A stretch of DNA of 64,000 bases from Cryptomeria japonica (Eukaryota; Streptophyta; Pinopsida; Cupressales; Cupressaceae). The DNA lies in NCBI RefSeq assembly GCF_030272615.1, contig NC_081405.1, forward strand, positions 605,352,177 to 605,416,176, in the 5' to 3' direction. This document shows, piece by piece, positions 10,702-21,901 of the stretch. Every line of letters starts with the position of its first letter. Position 1 is the stretch's first letter. Below the pieces are notes generated by a model. The model ran no database searches. It had not been told where the DNA came from and saw only the letters and a list, made by a program, of their open reading frames with translations. Position numbers and translations under genes: made by a program.

Positions 10702-11400
10702 CTATTTAATCGACTTTAGAATAGATAGGAGTTGCCTCTGCATACCGGTGCATAGGTCAAATGATGCATCCTCTTTAATCATCCAGTAAGCGGCATTTAC
10801 CACTGCAACAGATACAAAATTAATCATGCTAGCTGAGAATGTTCTGTAGCATATCACCATGCAGGCATACTTCACCAGATCATCCTTGATAGGATTAACT
10901 GTCATACCTCGTGAGTCGCTTGTTGAACCAATGAGCTTGGCCATTTCTATTTTTCTTACCGTTCGTAGGGCTGGCACTTCCCCTGTGTTGCAGAAACCGG
11001 TGACTGCATGAATTGCCTGCGGCATGATATCATGCTTCCTCTCTAGGTACATCTTGTCACCATGGACTCTGCTCAAAATGATCCTAATATGATCCTCTGT
11101 AAAGTCTTCCAGAAAGTATACTGCATTATGGAGTTTCTTCTTCTCTAGGATACTAAATTCTGGTTTGATTTTCTTGTCCTTGCCGCAAAATAAACCTAAC
11201 TAGGTGTGAATAGCTATAGACCCTAGGTCTTCAATTTTGCAATCAATATAGTCAGAAATTCCCTCTTCTACTATTAATCCAGCCGGAACTTGTGATAAGG
11301 CATTATACTTTGACTTCCTTTGAATGAAACTTTCCGACTCAATGGATGTACTAGAACTGGTATGAGATACGGAAGCCATTGTAGAGTATTTTAAGAGCAT
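10702..11400 (-). mobile_element. Unknown conserved domain X of element 2
   Basis: Two overlapping-frame open stretches carry the domain that matches element 1's 1852-2448. The leading part (MASVSHTSSSTSIESESFIQRKSKYNALSQVPAGLIVEEG) corresponds to MASTSAIEYIANPT...AFSQIPKGVVYAENP, and the trailing part has SRVHG...IMPQAIHAVTGFCNTGEVP. The tail continues with a K/R-poor helical segment (KDDLVKYACMVICYRTFSASMINFVSVAVVNAAYW). I do not recognise the family. Fossil. Confidence 0.5.
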
Positions 11401-11928
11401 GAAAAATACCTTTAAAACACGAACTTAGGGCTTCCTGATTCTCCTTCACTCCACACTCCATCGGTTGCCAAATCACTGCTTTGTGTTCTCCACTTGACCA
11501 TTTGCAAACTGAATTTGAATCTCCTTCAACATTATTCAATTCCTTGAAATCTCAGCTCAAATCGCCTTTTCTTCGCTCTGCACTTTGAAAATCTTTTCTT
11601 CGCTCGAAAACAGATAGTGAGAAATGATTTGAAATAAGCTTTTATACATGTCTCTCACCTACCACCATTAATGCTCCTCTATTGGGGCGTAAACCCTAAT
11701 TTGCCTTTTTACCATTTTCGGTCTTCTGCCAAGCGACATGTATCGCATATTGGTTAAGGTCTTTTACCAGTGTAAACCAAGGGTTCGAAAACATTTCGCC
11801 GTTTGCTCCCCCTAAGCCTTTTGAAGCTTAGTTTGCCAGTTCCGATATTTCCACACTAGGTGCCGAAACTAGTTCCTCTTCCAACATTGTTGGTTTCTTC
11901 CTCCAAGTTTTGTTCATGTCCGCTTGAA

Positions 11929-13140
11929 CTATTTCAACATCAATTTCTCCTCCTGAGTGACTGGTATATCATCAGATATACTCTTTCTGCTTCTGCAGAA
12001 TCTTGCAATGTGACCCAGTTTGTTGCAGTGATAGAAAACCAATCCAGGTGCTCTCCAAGGTCCATTGTTCATGTTTCCATTCTTCCTTCTGCATGTAGCA
12101 GCAGTGTGACCATGACCATGACAAATCCAATAGTTTGCTCTCCATCCGGTTGCCGCTTGATGGTCACCGCTTCTTGACTCATGATTGAAGACATTAAACC
12201 GGTTGTAGTTCTGGTTTACAAAAGGTTCAGGACCAACTCCTTGGGTCCTCTGAGGATATCTTTCGGTGTTGTTCATCACAGACCTGCCTTCAAATGCTCT
12301 ATGCCCAAACTTGTTGCATGCATAACAATGACATTGAACTTATTGGATCTAGGTACATTGTTGATAAAGTAAGGAAAATTATTGTAGGCTTTGCTCCTAC
12401 ATACATTGGTAGTATGTCCTTCTTTAAGACAGTTAAAGAAAACAGGTTTGAATTTTGCTTACCTTTTCCTTTGAGTGTCGGTTGCTTCTTTGATGCTTCA
12501 GCATTTGTTCCTGAGGATTCTCCTTCCTCATGTTCAGAGAAACCTTGTCCATTGGTATTCTTTACCGGTCTAGATGACTCAAACTTTTGCTCTAGCTTAA
12601 CAATACTTTTGCTAAACTTAGCAAGTATTTCCTTTGACTCAAAGAGTTCTTTGGAAATAACAGTATTTGTCTCCATTAGGCTTGAATTTTCAGAGATGGC
12701 TATGTTTAGTTCATCTTGTACTCCTTCTTTTTCCATTCTGCTCTCATGAAGGCGAGCAGTCAGTGCACTAATCTCTTGTTTCAACTTGGAGATCTCATGA
12801 TCTTTGTCCTTTACTAGATCTTCAGCTTTCCTTTGGTTCTCAAGCTCTTGACTAAACCGGATAGTCAGTCCTTCCAACTCCTTTCTCAGATTGGAGTTTG
12901 AATCATTCAGCTTATTTACTTCTGTAATCATGGCTTCCATATTTGCTTCATCTTCAGAACTATTTTCAGATAGCTCCATCAGCTTCTCTGCATGTTCTCT
13001 CCTTTTTGCTTGAGATTCCTTGTATTTGACCATAAGATCATCATAGGCTTTCTCAGACTGAGTGAGCCGTTGAGTAAGTTCCCTCAAGATGTATTCACCC
13101 ATATCTCTTTCCAAGTGGTTAAACTTATAGAAAGGTAGGC
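11929..13140 (-). mobile_element. Gag-like segment of element 2: long coiled coil then CCHC knuckles
   Basis: From about 13100 leftward the frame encodes a strongly heptad-patterned coiled coil of some 200 residues starting MGEYILRELTQRL. It is followed by a Ser/Lys-rich hinge and knuckle motifs; the region 11929-12279 includes a CHGHGHTAATC knuckle and a HCNKLGHIARFC knuckle. The downstream part of the coil aligns with element 1 (NSNLRKELEGLTIRFSQELE against MTTKNEMQDMTMRFGKEIE). No capsid fold is recognisable. The likely role is a self-associating RNA-binding protein, inferred from the coiled coil plus knuckles. Fossil. Confidence 0.65.
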
Positions 13141-13152
13141 TCTGATACCAAT

Positions 13153-14322
13153 TGATGAATACTAAGAGGGGGGGTGAATTAGTATCCCAAAAATCTTTGT
13201 ACTTAAACATTTAAACAGTCTGAAGATAAACTGGTAAAATAGTTTAACAGACAGACCGGTTATCACACATGCAAATCAAAATGCAAATAAAGCATTCACC
13301 CACAAAAGCAATACAACCATAACACAAGATATTTGACGTGGAAACCCAAATGGGAAAAACCACAGTGAGATGGAACTCACAAGTTACTATCTGCAGAATA
13401 GAAACCAGACCAGTTAAGGTCAGACCAGTTAAGGTCTTACAATGTTCTTCACCAGAACATATCCTGTTAGGAATCTCAATCTCTATTAGGAGATAAGTCC
13501 GATTAAAGACTACCTTGCTAGAGGATTTTAGATTCACAGAGGTGAACCACCTTGTTAGAGGATTTTACAAAAGGCTTTTGGGCCTACCTAGTTAAGGGCT
13601 ACAGACTTGTCAAAGATGTGAGTAATCAACAAGTGTTTGATCTATCTAATAGCACAAACTGCTTGGTTAGATCCAGTATTGCTCACAGTTAATGCATTCC
13701 AGCATTACTTCAATCTTCTCAGTCTCTCACTCAGTTACAACCTGATCTTCTCATATAAGATCGCTCTTTCAATAACTCATCAACCACCTTAAACCCTAGC
13801 ACAACATAAACCCTTTCAGCAACAACCTAAAACCCTATACATGATGTCCTTTTACAGGAATCTGATTTCATGTCAGTCCAATTACATTACAATTTCCTAG
13901 GTTCAATGAATCTAGACATACTCAGTAACATGACACAAGAAGCACCATCAGTGTGTTGACACTGTCAAACAATTGGTGGATTGGTAACTTATCACAAAAA
14001 TGCCGGTCGGTAACTCATCACAGAGTATTACTGGTTCATACAAAATACCGGTTGCCGGTTTGTCAAATGAAGACTGGTAAGAATGTGTTGTGCCACTTAG
14101 CTCCCTCGTACCACTTGAGATCTACGAACCGCTTGGGGTCGACATGTCGCTTCAGACCGGGAAACACATTCTACAAAATCATCAATAGTCTAAAGACTAG
14201 AATACAACATACCAGTTGGAACAGATACTGGTTGAGCTCTAGCTCATACATATAAAGTGGATCTCAATGCAAGTGTGTGTCCATCAATGACAATCACAAC
14301 ATAAACATAAAAAATGCCAACA
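13153..14322 (-). repeat. 5' LTR of element 2, with adjoining PBS
   Basis: 1170 bp partner of the left LTR. Immediately inside, at about 13139-13150, the minus strand reads TGGTATCAGAGC, an exact match to the plant initiator-Met tRNA primer site. Many differences from the partner LTR fall in CCGG, CGG or CG contexts (for example CCGGT against CTGGT or CCAGT), as expected from decay of methylated cytosines after insertion. Confidence 0.9.
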
Positions 14323-14649
14323 TCCTCTGCCCAAAGAGATTTGGTATCCTTCCTCGAGCGACACCAGCAGCCTATAGCATGATCACCATTAATGCATTCT
14401 CTATCCTCATTTTCTAAAATGATCAATCACAGCTACCTTCATTAAAGAAATCTTCATTTGGTAGTCGACAACAAGCTCTGGTAATAGATTAATTGGATTC
14501 TCATTCTCCCATGTGCACTCAGCTAGCACCACATCACAAATATGACATTCAAATCAGTCAGTCAAACATAGTCAACCTGCCAAATGTACATCTATGTCTA
14601 TCGGGATGCCAATGAGTCGACTAAAACACCTCTAATGGTCACAATGACC

Positions 14650-15320
14650 TTAAACTTTGTCGATGCAGGATGGCAGGATGTGCATCATCTCCCATTCTTT
14701 GTTACCCCTCAAGATCATTTTTCAATCGCCTCTTGCATTGCGAGATGGTAGGAGACGCTAACATCTTTCTCTTCATTAGCCTGCATCATCGTTCTCCAAC
14801 CCCTTTTACCTGTGCGGGCTGGCAGGATGCACTATTTTCAATTTGTCTTGCCCTACAAGAGTTCCATCCTCTAGTCTATTTGTATCGCGGGATAGCGGGG
14901 GACGTATCTCCTTCACTTGTGTTATCCGACAAGGTCATCTTCAAGTTTGTTTTACTCATGCGAGCTAGCGGGATATATTAACTATCCTACTTCTTGATGT
15001 CTCGCACACTCCTTTTTCGTCTATGCTTCCCAGCCGCGGGATAGTGGTGGCATCATTTACTTTGTTCTTATTTACCCCACATGACTTTTCGTGCTCAATA
15101 TTATACAGTGTGGGATAGCGAGGGACCTAGTTTACTTTTGTCGATGTTATCTGGCACGGTCACAAATATCTTGGGGTTTGTCAATGTTATCCCGCATGGT
15201 CACAAATCTCTTGTTCATCACGTTGTGGGATAGCGAGATACTTTTGTCCTCTTTTATATTCTTATCCTGTAAGATCACTTTACTACCTTCCAATGTGTTG
15301 GGGGGTAACAAGACGTTAGC
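14650..15320. repeat. Degenerate tandem array of about 75 bp units with a gcgggatagcg core
   Basis: A core like gcgggatagcggggga recurs at about 14735, 14813, 14886, 14958, 15034, 15109 and 15224, with spacings of 78, 73, 72, 76, 75 and 115. Between cores there is an opposite-strand partner, ttatcccgcatggtcac or variants (for example at 14930, 15150 and 15190). Units are strongly diverged. A similar array lies at 53990-54635. Origin unknown: an old minisatellite or the internal tandem repeats of a decayed LTR element. Confidence 0.6.
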
Positions 15321-16229
15321 ACACACACCGTGGGTCCCATACAAACACACCATAGCTAGAGAAAACCACTGAGTTGCAAACACATGTACATATGAGAACA
15401 CCTAGACAGGTGGGGACTACTTGAATGCAATTCGGCCTAAATAAACCAAAATGCCACCTAGACATCTGCAGGCACATTTAGTCGAATGTGATGGGATGAT
15501 AAGTAACAAAGGTCGTCGATTCAAACTGCCATTCGGGTTGAACTGCCATGAATTAACTTATTTCAATCTACAATCCTCAAGAATCAAACCCGATGGATCC
15601 AACTCCCTATGGGTCGAACACTGATTTTGCATTCTGCAGCCCATGTGATGTTTACTAACGACATAAAAAATATTGCCAATGTGGGACACACAAAATTAAT
15701 TTAATTATGACCTTCAATCTATCTAATGAATATGCATATATCCTATTAAGGTGTATAAATGTCATATGAGGCAAGGTGTTACATTGCCCTCCCCTTATCT
15801 TCCATGACCACCATTAGACTGCATTTCTGTGAGATGCTAGCATGGCACATAGATGTATCTGTGATGCACATGTGTCTCTAAATAAGATAGTCAGCATGGT
15901 CAAGAAAATAGACAAAAAGGGATGACAAGGCAAGTCAAGCAAGCAAGTGAGATGGAAGTCAAGGTAATATCTTTGATTTGTTTTAAAGTGGAGGCTCTAT
16001 GTGACACAAAATTGCACTAGGTTCCATTTATGATGTTACAACTTCTTACTTTAATACCACACATAAATCCTTTGAACATTTCAATAATTATTCATATTTT
16101 GATGAGGAACTTAAAACATTAAACCATATGCACATGCGAGATACATTTCGCAATTCAGTCATTCATAAGTCTTGAAGTTATTCACAATGTATATAGTATT
16201 AGCATAATCTACGCAAATATTTTCCTTGA
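15321..16229. other. No gene recognised
   Basis: About 900 bp of moderately AT-rich DNA with no ORF of note and no element ends I can defend. A GTGTTACATTGCCCTCCCC stretch near 15775 resembles material seen at some plant LTR ends, but I found no partner. Confidence 0.3.
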
Positions 16230-17431
16230 AATTATAGATATGTTAAATTTTGAACCTATTTTCTCTAATCTTAAAAAAAATTAATTCAAATACAATAATA
16301 TTTATTTGATAAATACATGCATCAATTTCTATAAGTTAAAAATATTTACACATATTCACAAAAAAATATAGGACACAAGGTGACTCATCAAAGTCACATG
16401 GGCAGTGTTGGGAAAGCAAGATAATAGAAATAAAAATAAAGCTGCTTAAGTGACGAGAGAAACACTAGTGGGAAGTGGAGGGTGGTCCCGGGTCATCTGG
16501 CTTTTCTCATACATTAGTGGGATTCGGGGTGACGTTAGGAACAAACCAGCCCTCGTTTATATTAGCTTCTCCCTCCTTGTTGGTGAAATTGCCAAAATCA
16601 ATCAAGGGAGCCACCTAGATGAGTCTAGCCAATCACCACCACTAGTTATAGATAAAAAAAATAAAAATAAAAACCTTTGTTTAAAAAATAAAAATTAAAA
16701 ACATCATTTAGATCAACTCCTATTGATATGTGTTAAATTATTTAATATTAGATATATATAATAAAAAAGCATTATAGTGATTAAAAAAAACTAAATTAAT
16801 TGATAACAATAATGATGTGTTGTTTGATTAGATCAATTTAGTTTTTTTTCAAATGTATGATTAGACCCCATTTGATTTTTAATAATAATTTTGATGAATC
16901 CATTTTCATCACTTATAATAATTTAAATAAAAGACAAAGAAAACTAAAATTTATGATACCCACCTCCACTAAAATTTTAGTATACCTAAACAAAAACACT
17001 GAAATAATACCAATCAATTTCAGAATGATAATTTTGATGAATTCATATCAAGAAAATAAACTTTATGACACCACCTCTGCTTAAATTTTATTATTTCTAA
17101 ATAAAAACAATAGAAAATAAAATATTAACAAGAAACACATTCCATACCAGACCAATCAATTCTCAATAAAAAAATATTTGAAAAAAATAAATTTTAAGGT
17201 ATTCACCTCCACTTAAATTTTACAATATCTAAATAAAAACATTAAAAAATAAATAACAAATAATTTTGATGAATCTATTTAAAGAAAATAAATTTTATGA
17301 TATTTATCTGATCTAAATCTTATGAATAATAAATTCATTCAATACATAACTTTTTTTCATTCATTAAGCTTCACTTCTTTAACTAAGAATCAAAGATTGA
17401 AAGATATCCATTCCAAAAAAATCACTAAAAT

Positions 17432-17530
17432 GCATGTTAGTGGCACGTTTTACACGGTCGATTTTGCAATTAACGGCTGCGATTGACTAACCTATAGCTA
17501 ACACGCTGTACAAAAGATCCATTTTAAAAT
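17432..17530. repeat. Short dispersed repeat in the dioxygenase promoter
   Basis: About 100 bp (tgttagtggcacgttttacac...gatccatttta) that match 51860-51950 well, including cgattttgcaattaacggctg and tgactaacct. At 51825-51956 the same sequence is bounded by 13 bp inverted repeats, so this is probably a decayed relative of a small TIR element. The duplicated locus lacks it: there cataacttt (near 27293) runs almost directly into ggtgggcatgttg (near 27318), whereas here about 190 bp intervene. Confidence 0.5.
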
Positions 17531-17888
17531 CAGAATAAACACAGCAGTTGGTGGGTGGGCATGTTGATATATGATGATGGATTGAGACAGATCAACAACT
17601 ACTTCGACTTACCAGTCACCGCAATGGATTCCTGAAATCTCCACCTTACACGAGCTGCTTTTAATCCACACAATAAGCGTACCACAATGCGGTGGAACGG
17701 TCATTGAAATAATCGTCACTCCCTTTCTAGAAGGCGGCCACGTTTCTTTTACAGGAATCCAAAATATTGGACGCCAAATTTGACGTTTCAGGGATTTCAG
17801 ATTTTTCTATAGATAAACTCAAGTTTTCATAGATGATGTTAACATTTCCATAGAAAGTCTAGACATTTAAAAAATGTGATTTTTTTTC

Positions 17889-17903
17889 TTATATATACAC
17901 AAA
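17889..17903 (+). promoter_or_regulatory. TATA box of the dioxygenase gene
   Basis: ttatatatacacaaac lies about 75 bp before the ATG, and the equivalent ttatataaacacaaac is kept in the broken copy near 27651. The position fits a plant core promoter followed by a 5' leader of about 45 bp. Confidence 0.55.
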
Positions 17904-17966
17904 CTACCTACTGATTCAGCATTCAACCTTCAATAGAATCTCTCTGTAGGCATAGATTGAGTAGTC

Positions 17967-19243
17967 ATGGAGGCAGTAAATGGAACTGATCTTCCAGTTA
18001 TCGATCTCTCTCTTTTTCCCTCACAAAATGTTGATCAAAACCTGCAAAGCCAAGAGTTTAATGAGCTGAGGAAGGCTTGCCAGGAGTTGGGTTTCTTCCG
18101 GGTGATCAACCATGGAATTAATCCAACTCTTATTCAAGCAGTAGAGAGCAGGATAAGAGATATTTTTGCAATGCCTTCTGAAATTAAGAACAGAGCTGTT
18201 TTCCCCATTTTCAACACTGGGTATGGCCCATCTGTAGTAGATGATGTCACAAAAGACTCCACGCCTGAGAACATGATCTTTCCATGGGATCACCTGCTTC
18301 CCAACTCGGTTGAGAAAATCTCAGCCAAACTATGGCCACAAGGAAACCCTGCATTCTGGTAATTCTATGGGTTGCAAATTCTTCTGATTTGAAAACCTCA
18401 CTGCTTAGTATTTTTACATTGTTTCTTTATGTTTATGCAGCGAGGAGTTGAATGCGTACAAAACCCAAGTGAGGGAGCTTTCTCATAGGATTCTGAAGCT
18501 CCTTGTTTGGAGTCTGGGTGTGGACATTTCCAGCCAGTCTGCATCACAACTGTTTGAGAAATCCCATGGAAATCTTCGGATGAATTACTATGACAAGAGC
18601 ACTGAAAAGGAGATGATCTCCAAAGCTCACACAGACGTTTCATGCCTCACAGTACTGTATCAAGATGATGTTGGAGGTCTCCAGATCAGAACTAAGCAAG
18701 GAAAATGGATGGATAGTAAGCCTATGCCTGGATCTTTCGTTATTAACATTGGTGACATTTTACAGGTAGATATTTTACACATGCCTTGTCGCTTTTATTA
18801 TAAATTTTATTTTGATAGTTTTATAATGATATAGATATTTATATGTAAATAATTTACATTTAATTTTTAATAATATTTTAATTGTACAAATAGTATTGTT
18901 GATAGGAATTTACAAATTAATACATGTAATGGTGAAATTCATAAATTGATATTTTCTTATAATTTTCAAGTGATATGTATAACATAAATTATTGCAGATG
19001 TGGAGTAATGGGACATATCGTAGTGCTGAACATCGTGTAGTATATGGAAAATCAAACAAAAATAGGTTATCAATGGCCTATTTTCATGATTTTCTGGATG
19101 AATTTGAAATCCGTTGTCCAGAAGAGATGATTGACCAAGAGCGTCCACAATTGTATAAAGTAGTTACAAAAGGAGACATTGTGGCATATTATAAGAAAGC
19201 AGGTCCAAATTTGTACACTCCTCTACACTTTAAATTGCAGTAG
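17967..19243 (+). CDS. 2-oxoglutarate/Fe(II)-dependent dioxygenase (DAO/AOP-like), three exons
   Basis: Spliced as 17967-18358, 18441-18765 and 18998-19243, with GT..AG introns of 82 and 232 bp, giving 320 residues. The N-terminal DIOX_N domain (about residues 8-110) has LPVIDLSLF and ACQELGFFRVINHGI. The C-terminal 2OG-Fe(II) oxygenase domain has the iron ligands His194 and Asp196 (AHTD) and His251 (SAEHR), and the 2-oxoglutarate-binding Arg262/Ser264 (NRLS). MNYYD at 178-182 fits the usual substrate/cofactor strand. Such soluble cytosolic enzymes couple 2-oxoglutarate decarboxylation to oxidation of a hormone or specialised metabolite. The short length and WSNG..HRV pattern recall the auxin-oxidising DAO and AOP-type enzymes, but the substrate cannot be read from the sequence. 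All key residues, splice sites, a TATA box and AATAAA at 19321 are present, so it is probably functional. A broken copy lies at 27724. Confidence 0.88.
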
Positions 19244-19320
19244 AATAACTTATAATTAAATAAGATAGCTCCATCTAATATCATATTTGGAAGTTTGTAA
19301 TAAGATGGTGTTTAAACATA

Positions 19321-19326
19321 AATAAA
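19321..19326 (+). terminator. Possible polyadenylation signal
   Basis: AATAAA about 78 bp after the dioxygenase stop codon, in an AT-rich context typical of a plant 3' UTR. Weak on its own because the region is AT-rich. Confidence 0.35.
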
Positions 19327-21523
19327 TCTCAACTAGTTTGTTGAGTATGATTTATTAGTAAAATAATATTGTTATAGAAAAATAAAATACAACTTTTTTC
19401 TTATGACTACCATTTTGTCTTAATGGCCAAAGTAGATGTCATTTGCTTTGACCATGTTTTAAAATGTAATTTTTGTAACTACTATATGTGTTGGAACAAT
19501 AATGATGAAATTTAAATTAGGTTTCTCTAAAAAAATTTCACATATTTATATGATTTATTATAAATTAACACATATTTATTTGATAGCTGAATTAACACAT
19601 ATTTATATGATTTATTATAAATTAATTATATTTAAAGCTATCAATTGCATTCATTTGATTATTTGATAACCATTTGCATAGTATTAACATTCAAATAGAA
19701 AAGCATTATAATGACAATTCTATTGGTACTCTAAAATGGGTCTAGGTTTAGATACTCATCTTAGAAGCATTTTCAAGGTTGAAGCCACTAATCATTTCTA
19801 ATCTAGGATGCATAGCTAAGTGATAAGCCTTATGAAGAACTACTAGTATCATACTTGATTCATGTAGATTGATATATTTTGGACTCATAGACTAGAAACT
19901 CCCTCAAGAGAACCCTCTTTCTTCATTATACCTTCTTACCTTCGCCTATTTGGAGTTTGAAAACAACACCACCACTAACTATACACACAACATTGGCCAC
20001 ATGCAACTTTCAATCATATTATGTTCAATGGGCCTTTTTACTTCTACCTATATTATTCATAATTGGTTTGTTTTTCAATATTAAACCAATATTATGATAG
20101 TGCTAAAATTAGACACATTTCTATGTGAAGAGAAAAATCTAGCTATTTATCAAAACCATTATCTTGCTAATCATCCCATTAATATTTAATTCATGCAATG
20201 ACTAGAAGATGGCTCTAGTGTATTTCTAAAATTGAAAAGCATGACCAAAAAACTAAAAGTGTCCATAGTGATGGTTGAATATTATTATATGCACATCCCC
20301 ATTCCTTACATCTATCTGATGGTAGTCCAATCTCATAAATATTCAATAAATATTTGAAGAGTTTCCAATGGTAGCTAAAGGTTTATTTATGCTATATTCC
20401 CTTTTAATGGGCTAATATTAGTTTAGTTTTAATTTTGTTGATAAAATTATTAGAAGTATCATTTGATCGGCTATTTTTAAATATAATTAATTATGCATTT
20501 TAAAGCTAATTTGAAATTTTATCAATCTTATATACTTTTTTAATATTTTTAATTCAAGACCCACTTGTAAATTTTGATCTATATCCCTATCTTCCAAGTT
20601 TTCTAAACTATATATAATAGAAAATTCCCTTAAATGAAAACTCTTAAAAATTAAAGTTGAAAACTAAACTTGTGTCCCAAATTCAATTTTGAAATAATTT
20701 CTTTACTCCCACATCTATTTTCTTATTTCATGATCAAATGGTAAGTGAATTTTCCTGGAGATGTTTCACAATGTTTGATTTCATTGCATGAGTCATTCTC
20801 TACTTTGTGTTTCTTTGAAGCTTTCTTCTATTTATTTTATATTAGTTTAAGTAGAAGTGACATGTAATATATTGTTGAAGACTAATATTCTTAACCTTGA
20901 GTTTATATTAGTTTCTGCTTGCTAGAACTATTGCGAAGGCTTAAAACATTAAAAGGTGATTATAATTTTGTTGTCCCACAAATAACATCGCTAAGATTTG
21001 TTGGATTTATTTCATTTTGTCAATGTCCAATATAGAAGTTGCATATTTTTTATCCAAATTTTGCAACAAAACATTTTTTGTCACATTTGATTGGCATGGG
21101 AGATGACCTGCAGAAGAATTCAACTCTAGAGAACGCACGACAAATGAGGTCTCTGGCAGTGAGCTGGTCGAGAAGACAGATAAGATAAAGATAATTAATC
21201 GTTTCTACAGTTGGTGATTAGGATTTTAGAACGCCTGGCAAGTAATTATCAATCAAGTATATACTCTAACTTGTTTTCTCATCTGCATTTTGCATATGCG
21301 AAAAAATCAGGTTTCTCTCTTTTTTTCCCAATATACTTTTCCAAATAATTATGAATGAGTGTATAATTTAAGCAAACTCTTAAAAAACAAAACAAACAAA
21401 AACAAAAGGGTTCTTCCCTTCTTTAGCAGCACTTGTTGATAATAGCTATATAGGAATAATATATCACTTAGATTAAATATTTTTGAGATTCAAAATACCT
21501 ATTTTTTCTATTTGGCAATAAAA
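19327..21523. other. AT-rich spacer, no gene recognised
   Basis: About 2.2 kb without a credible gene. It holds a short direct repeat: cacatatttatatgatttat occurs near 19539 and again near 19596. Nothing else stands out. Confidence 0.4.
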
Positions 21524-21901
21524 ATACTAAAAATACTATTAGGAAATTGCAAGCTAGGTCCCTTTTAGCTACCTTAAAGCTTACTGTTTTGACTCTCGAG
21601 CGAGTATTTGTTTTTATCAGCATAATCTATGTTAATAGGGCAGCAAGCTTCTGCCATTTAGACTTTAAGTTTTTTTATAAAAAGGGAATCCTCAGACTTA
21701 CATATGTTAATTAGGAAGGACTCCTTATGCTTTCCATGGACCGCCTGATTGCATTCCTTCTCCTCTATTAGAAGGCATTTTGATGCTTCCATTTTGAATT
21801 TTGTTAGAAATCTATTTGCTATCTTAGCTCTATAAATTCTACATAATCAATATAATTATGGCTTTGCCTTTACCGATCAAAAAAAAAAATATACTAAAAA
21901 T
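21524..21901 (+). mobile_element. Short poly(A) retroposon with 11 bp target duplication
   Basis: The body at 21535-21890 ends in tttaccgatc followed by an A-run. The 11-mer ATACTAAAAAT occurs at 21524-21534 and again directly after the tail at 21891-21901. A poly(A) tail and a variable-length target duplication are the marks of LINE-driven retroposition. The 356 bp body shows no pol III A/B boxes that I can defend and no coding sequence, so it is either a 5'-truncated LINE end or an unusual SINE. Confidence 0.65.

Larger units (their letters stand above)
6548..14322 (-). mobile_element. Element 2: complete RT-less LTR element with target duplication
   Basis: A 7775 bp minus-strand LTR element with both ends defined. 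The LTRs at 6548-7717 and 13153-14322 are each 1170 bp. The 5 bp TCCTC lies at 6543-6547 and again at 14323-14327, a perfect target duplication. A perfect Met-tRNA PBS (TGGTATCAGAGC) sits inside the right LTR, and a polypurine tract (AAAGGGGGAGAT) sits inside the left LTR. The 5.4 kb interior encodes a coiled coil, CCHC knuckles, two conserved domains of unknown function, an E/K-rich tract and a terminal coiled coil. It has no recognisable protease, integrase, RT or RNase H. It is therefore non-autonomous and would need another element's enzymes. The LTRs differ at roughly 50 sites by eye (about 4%), suggesting an insertion several to perhaps 20 million years old, depending on the rate assumed. 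Broken in several places. Confidence 0.9.
16230..17966 (+). promoter_or_regulatory. Upstream region of the dioxygenase, duplicated at 25040-27723
   Basis: AT-rich 5' flank of the dioxygenase. Blocks at 16250-16310, 16640-16760, 16860-17350 and 17540-17966 match blocks at 25040-25110, 25120-25210, 25310-25510 and 27100-27723 in the same order and strand, so this flank was copied along with the gene. The last 250 bp, including ggaatccaaa, tttgacgtttcagggatt and gatgatgttaac, are the best conserved, which suggests they hold promoter elements. The TGACG core in tttgacgtttcaggg is the type bound by plant TGA-bZIP factors (inference). Confidence 0.5.

Noticed and set aside
13790-13840. aaaccctag-like words as telomeric repeats
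   Set aside because: Only scattered single copies inside an LTR, and the same words occur in its partner LTR at 7190-7235; not a tandem telomere array.
15297-15783. A possible solo LTR (TGTTGGGGGG...GTGTTACA)
   Set aside because: No target duplication, PBS, PPT or partner copy found.
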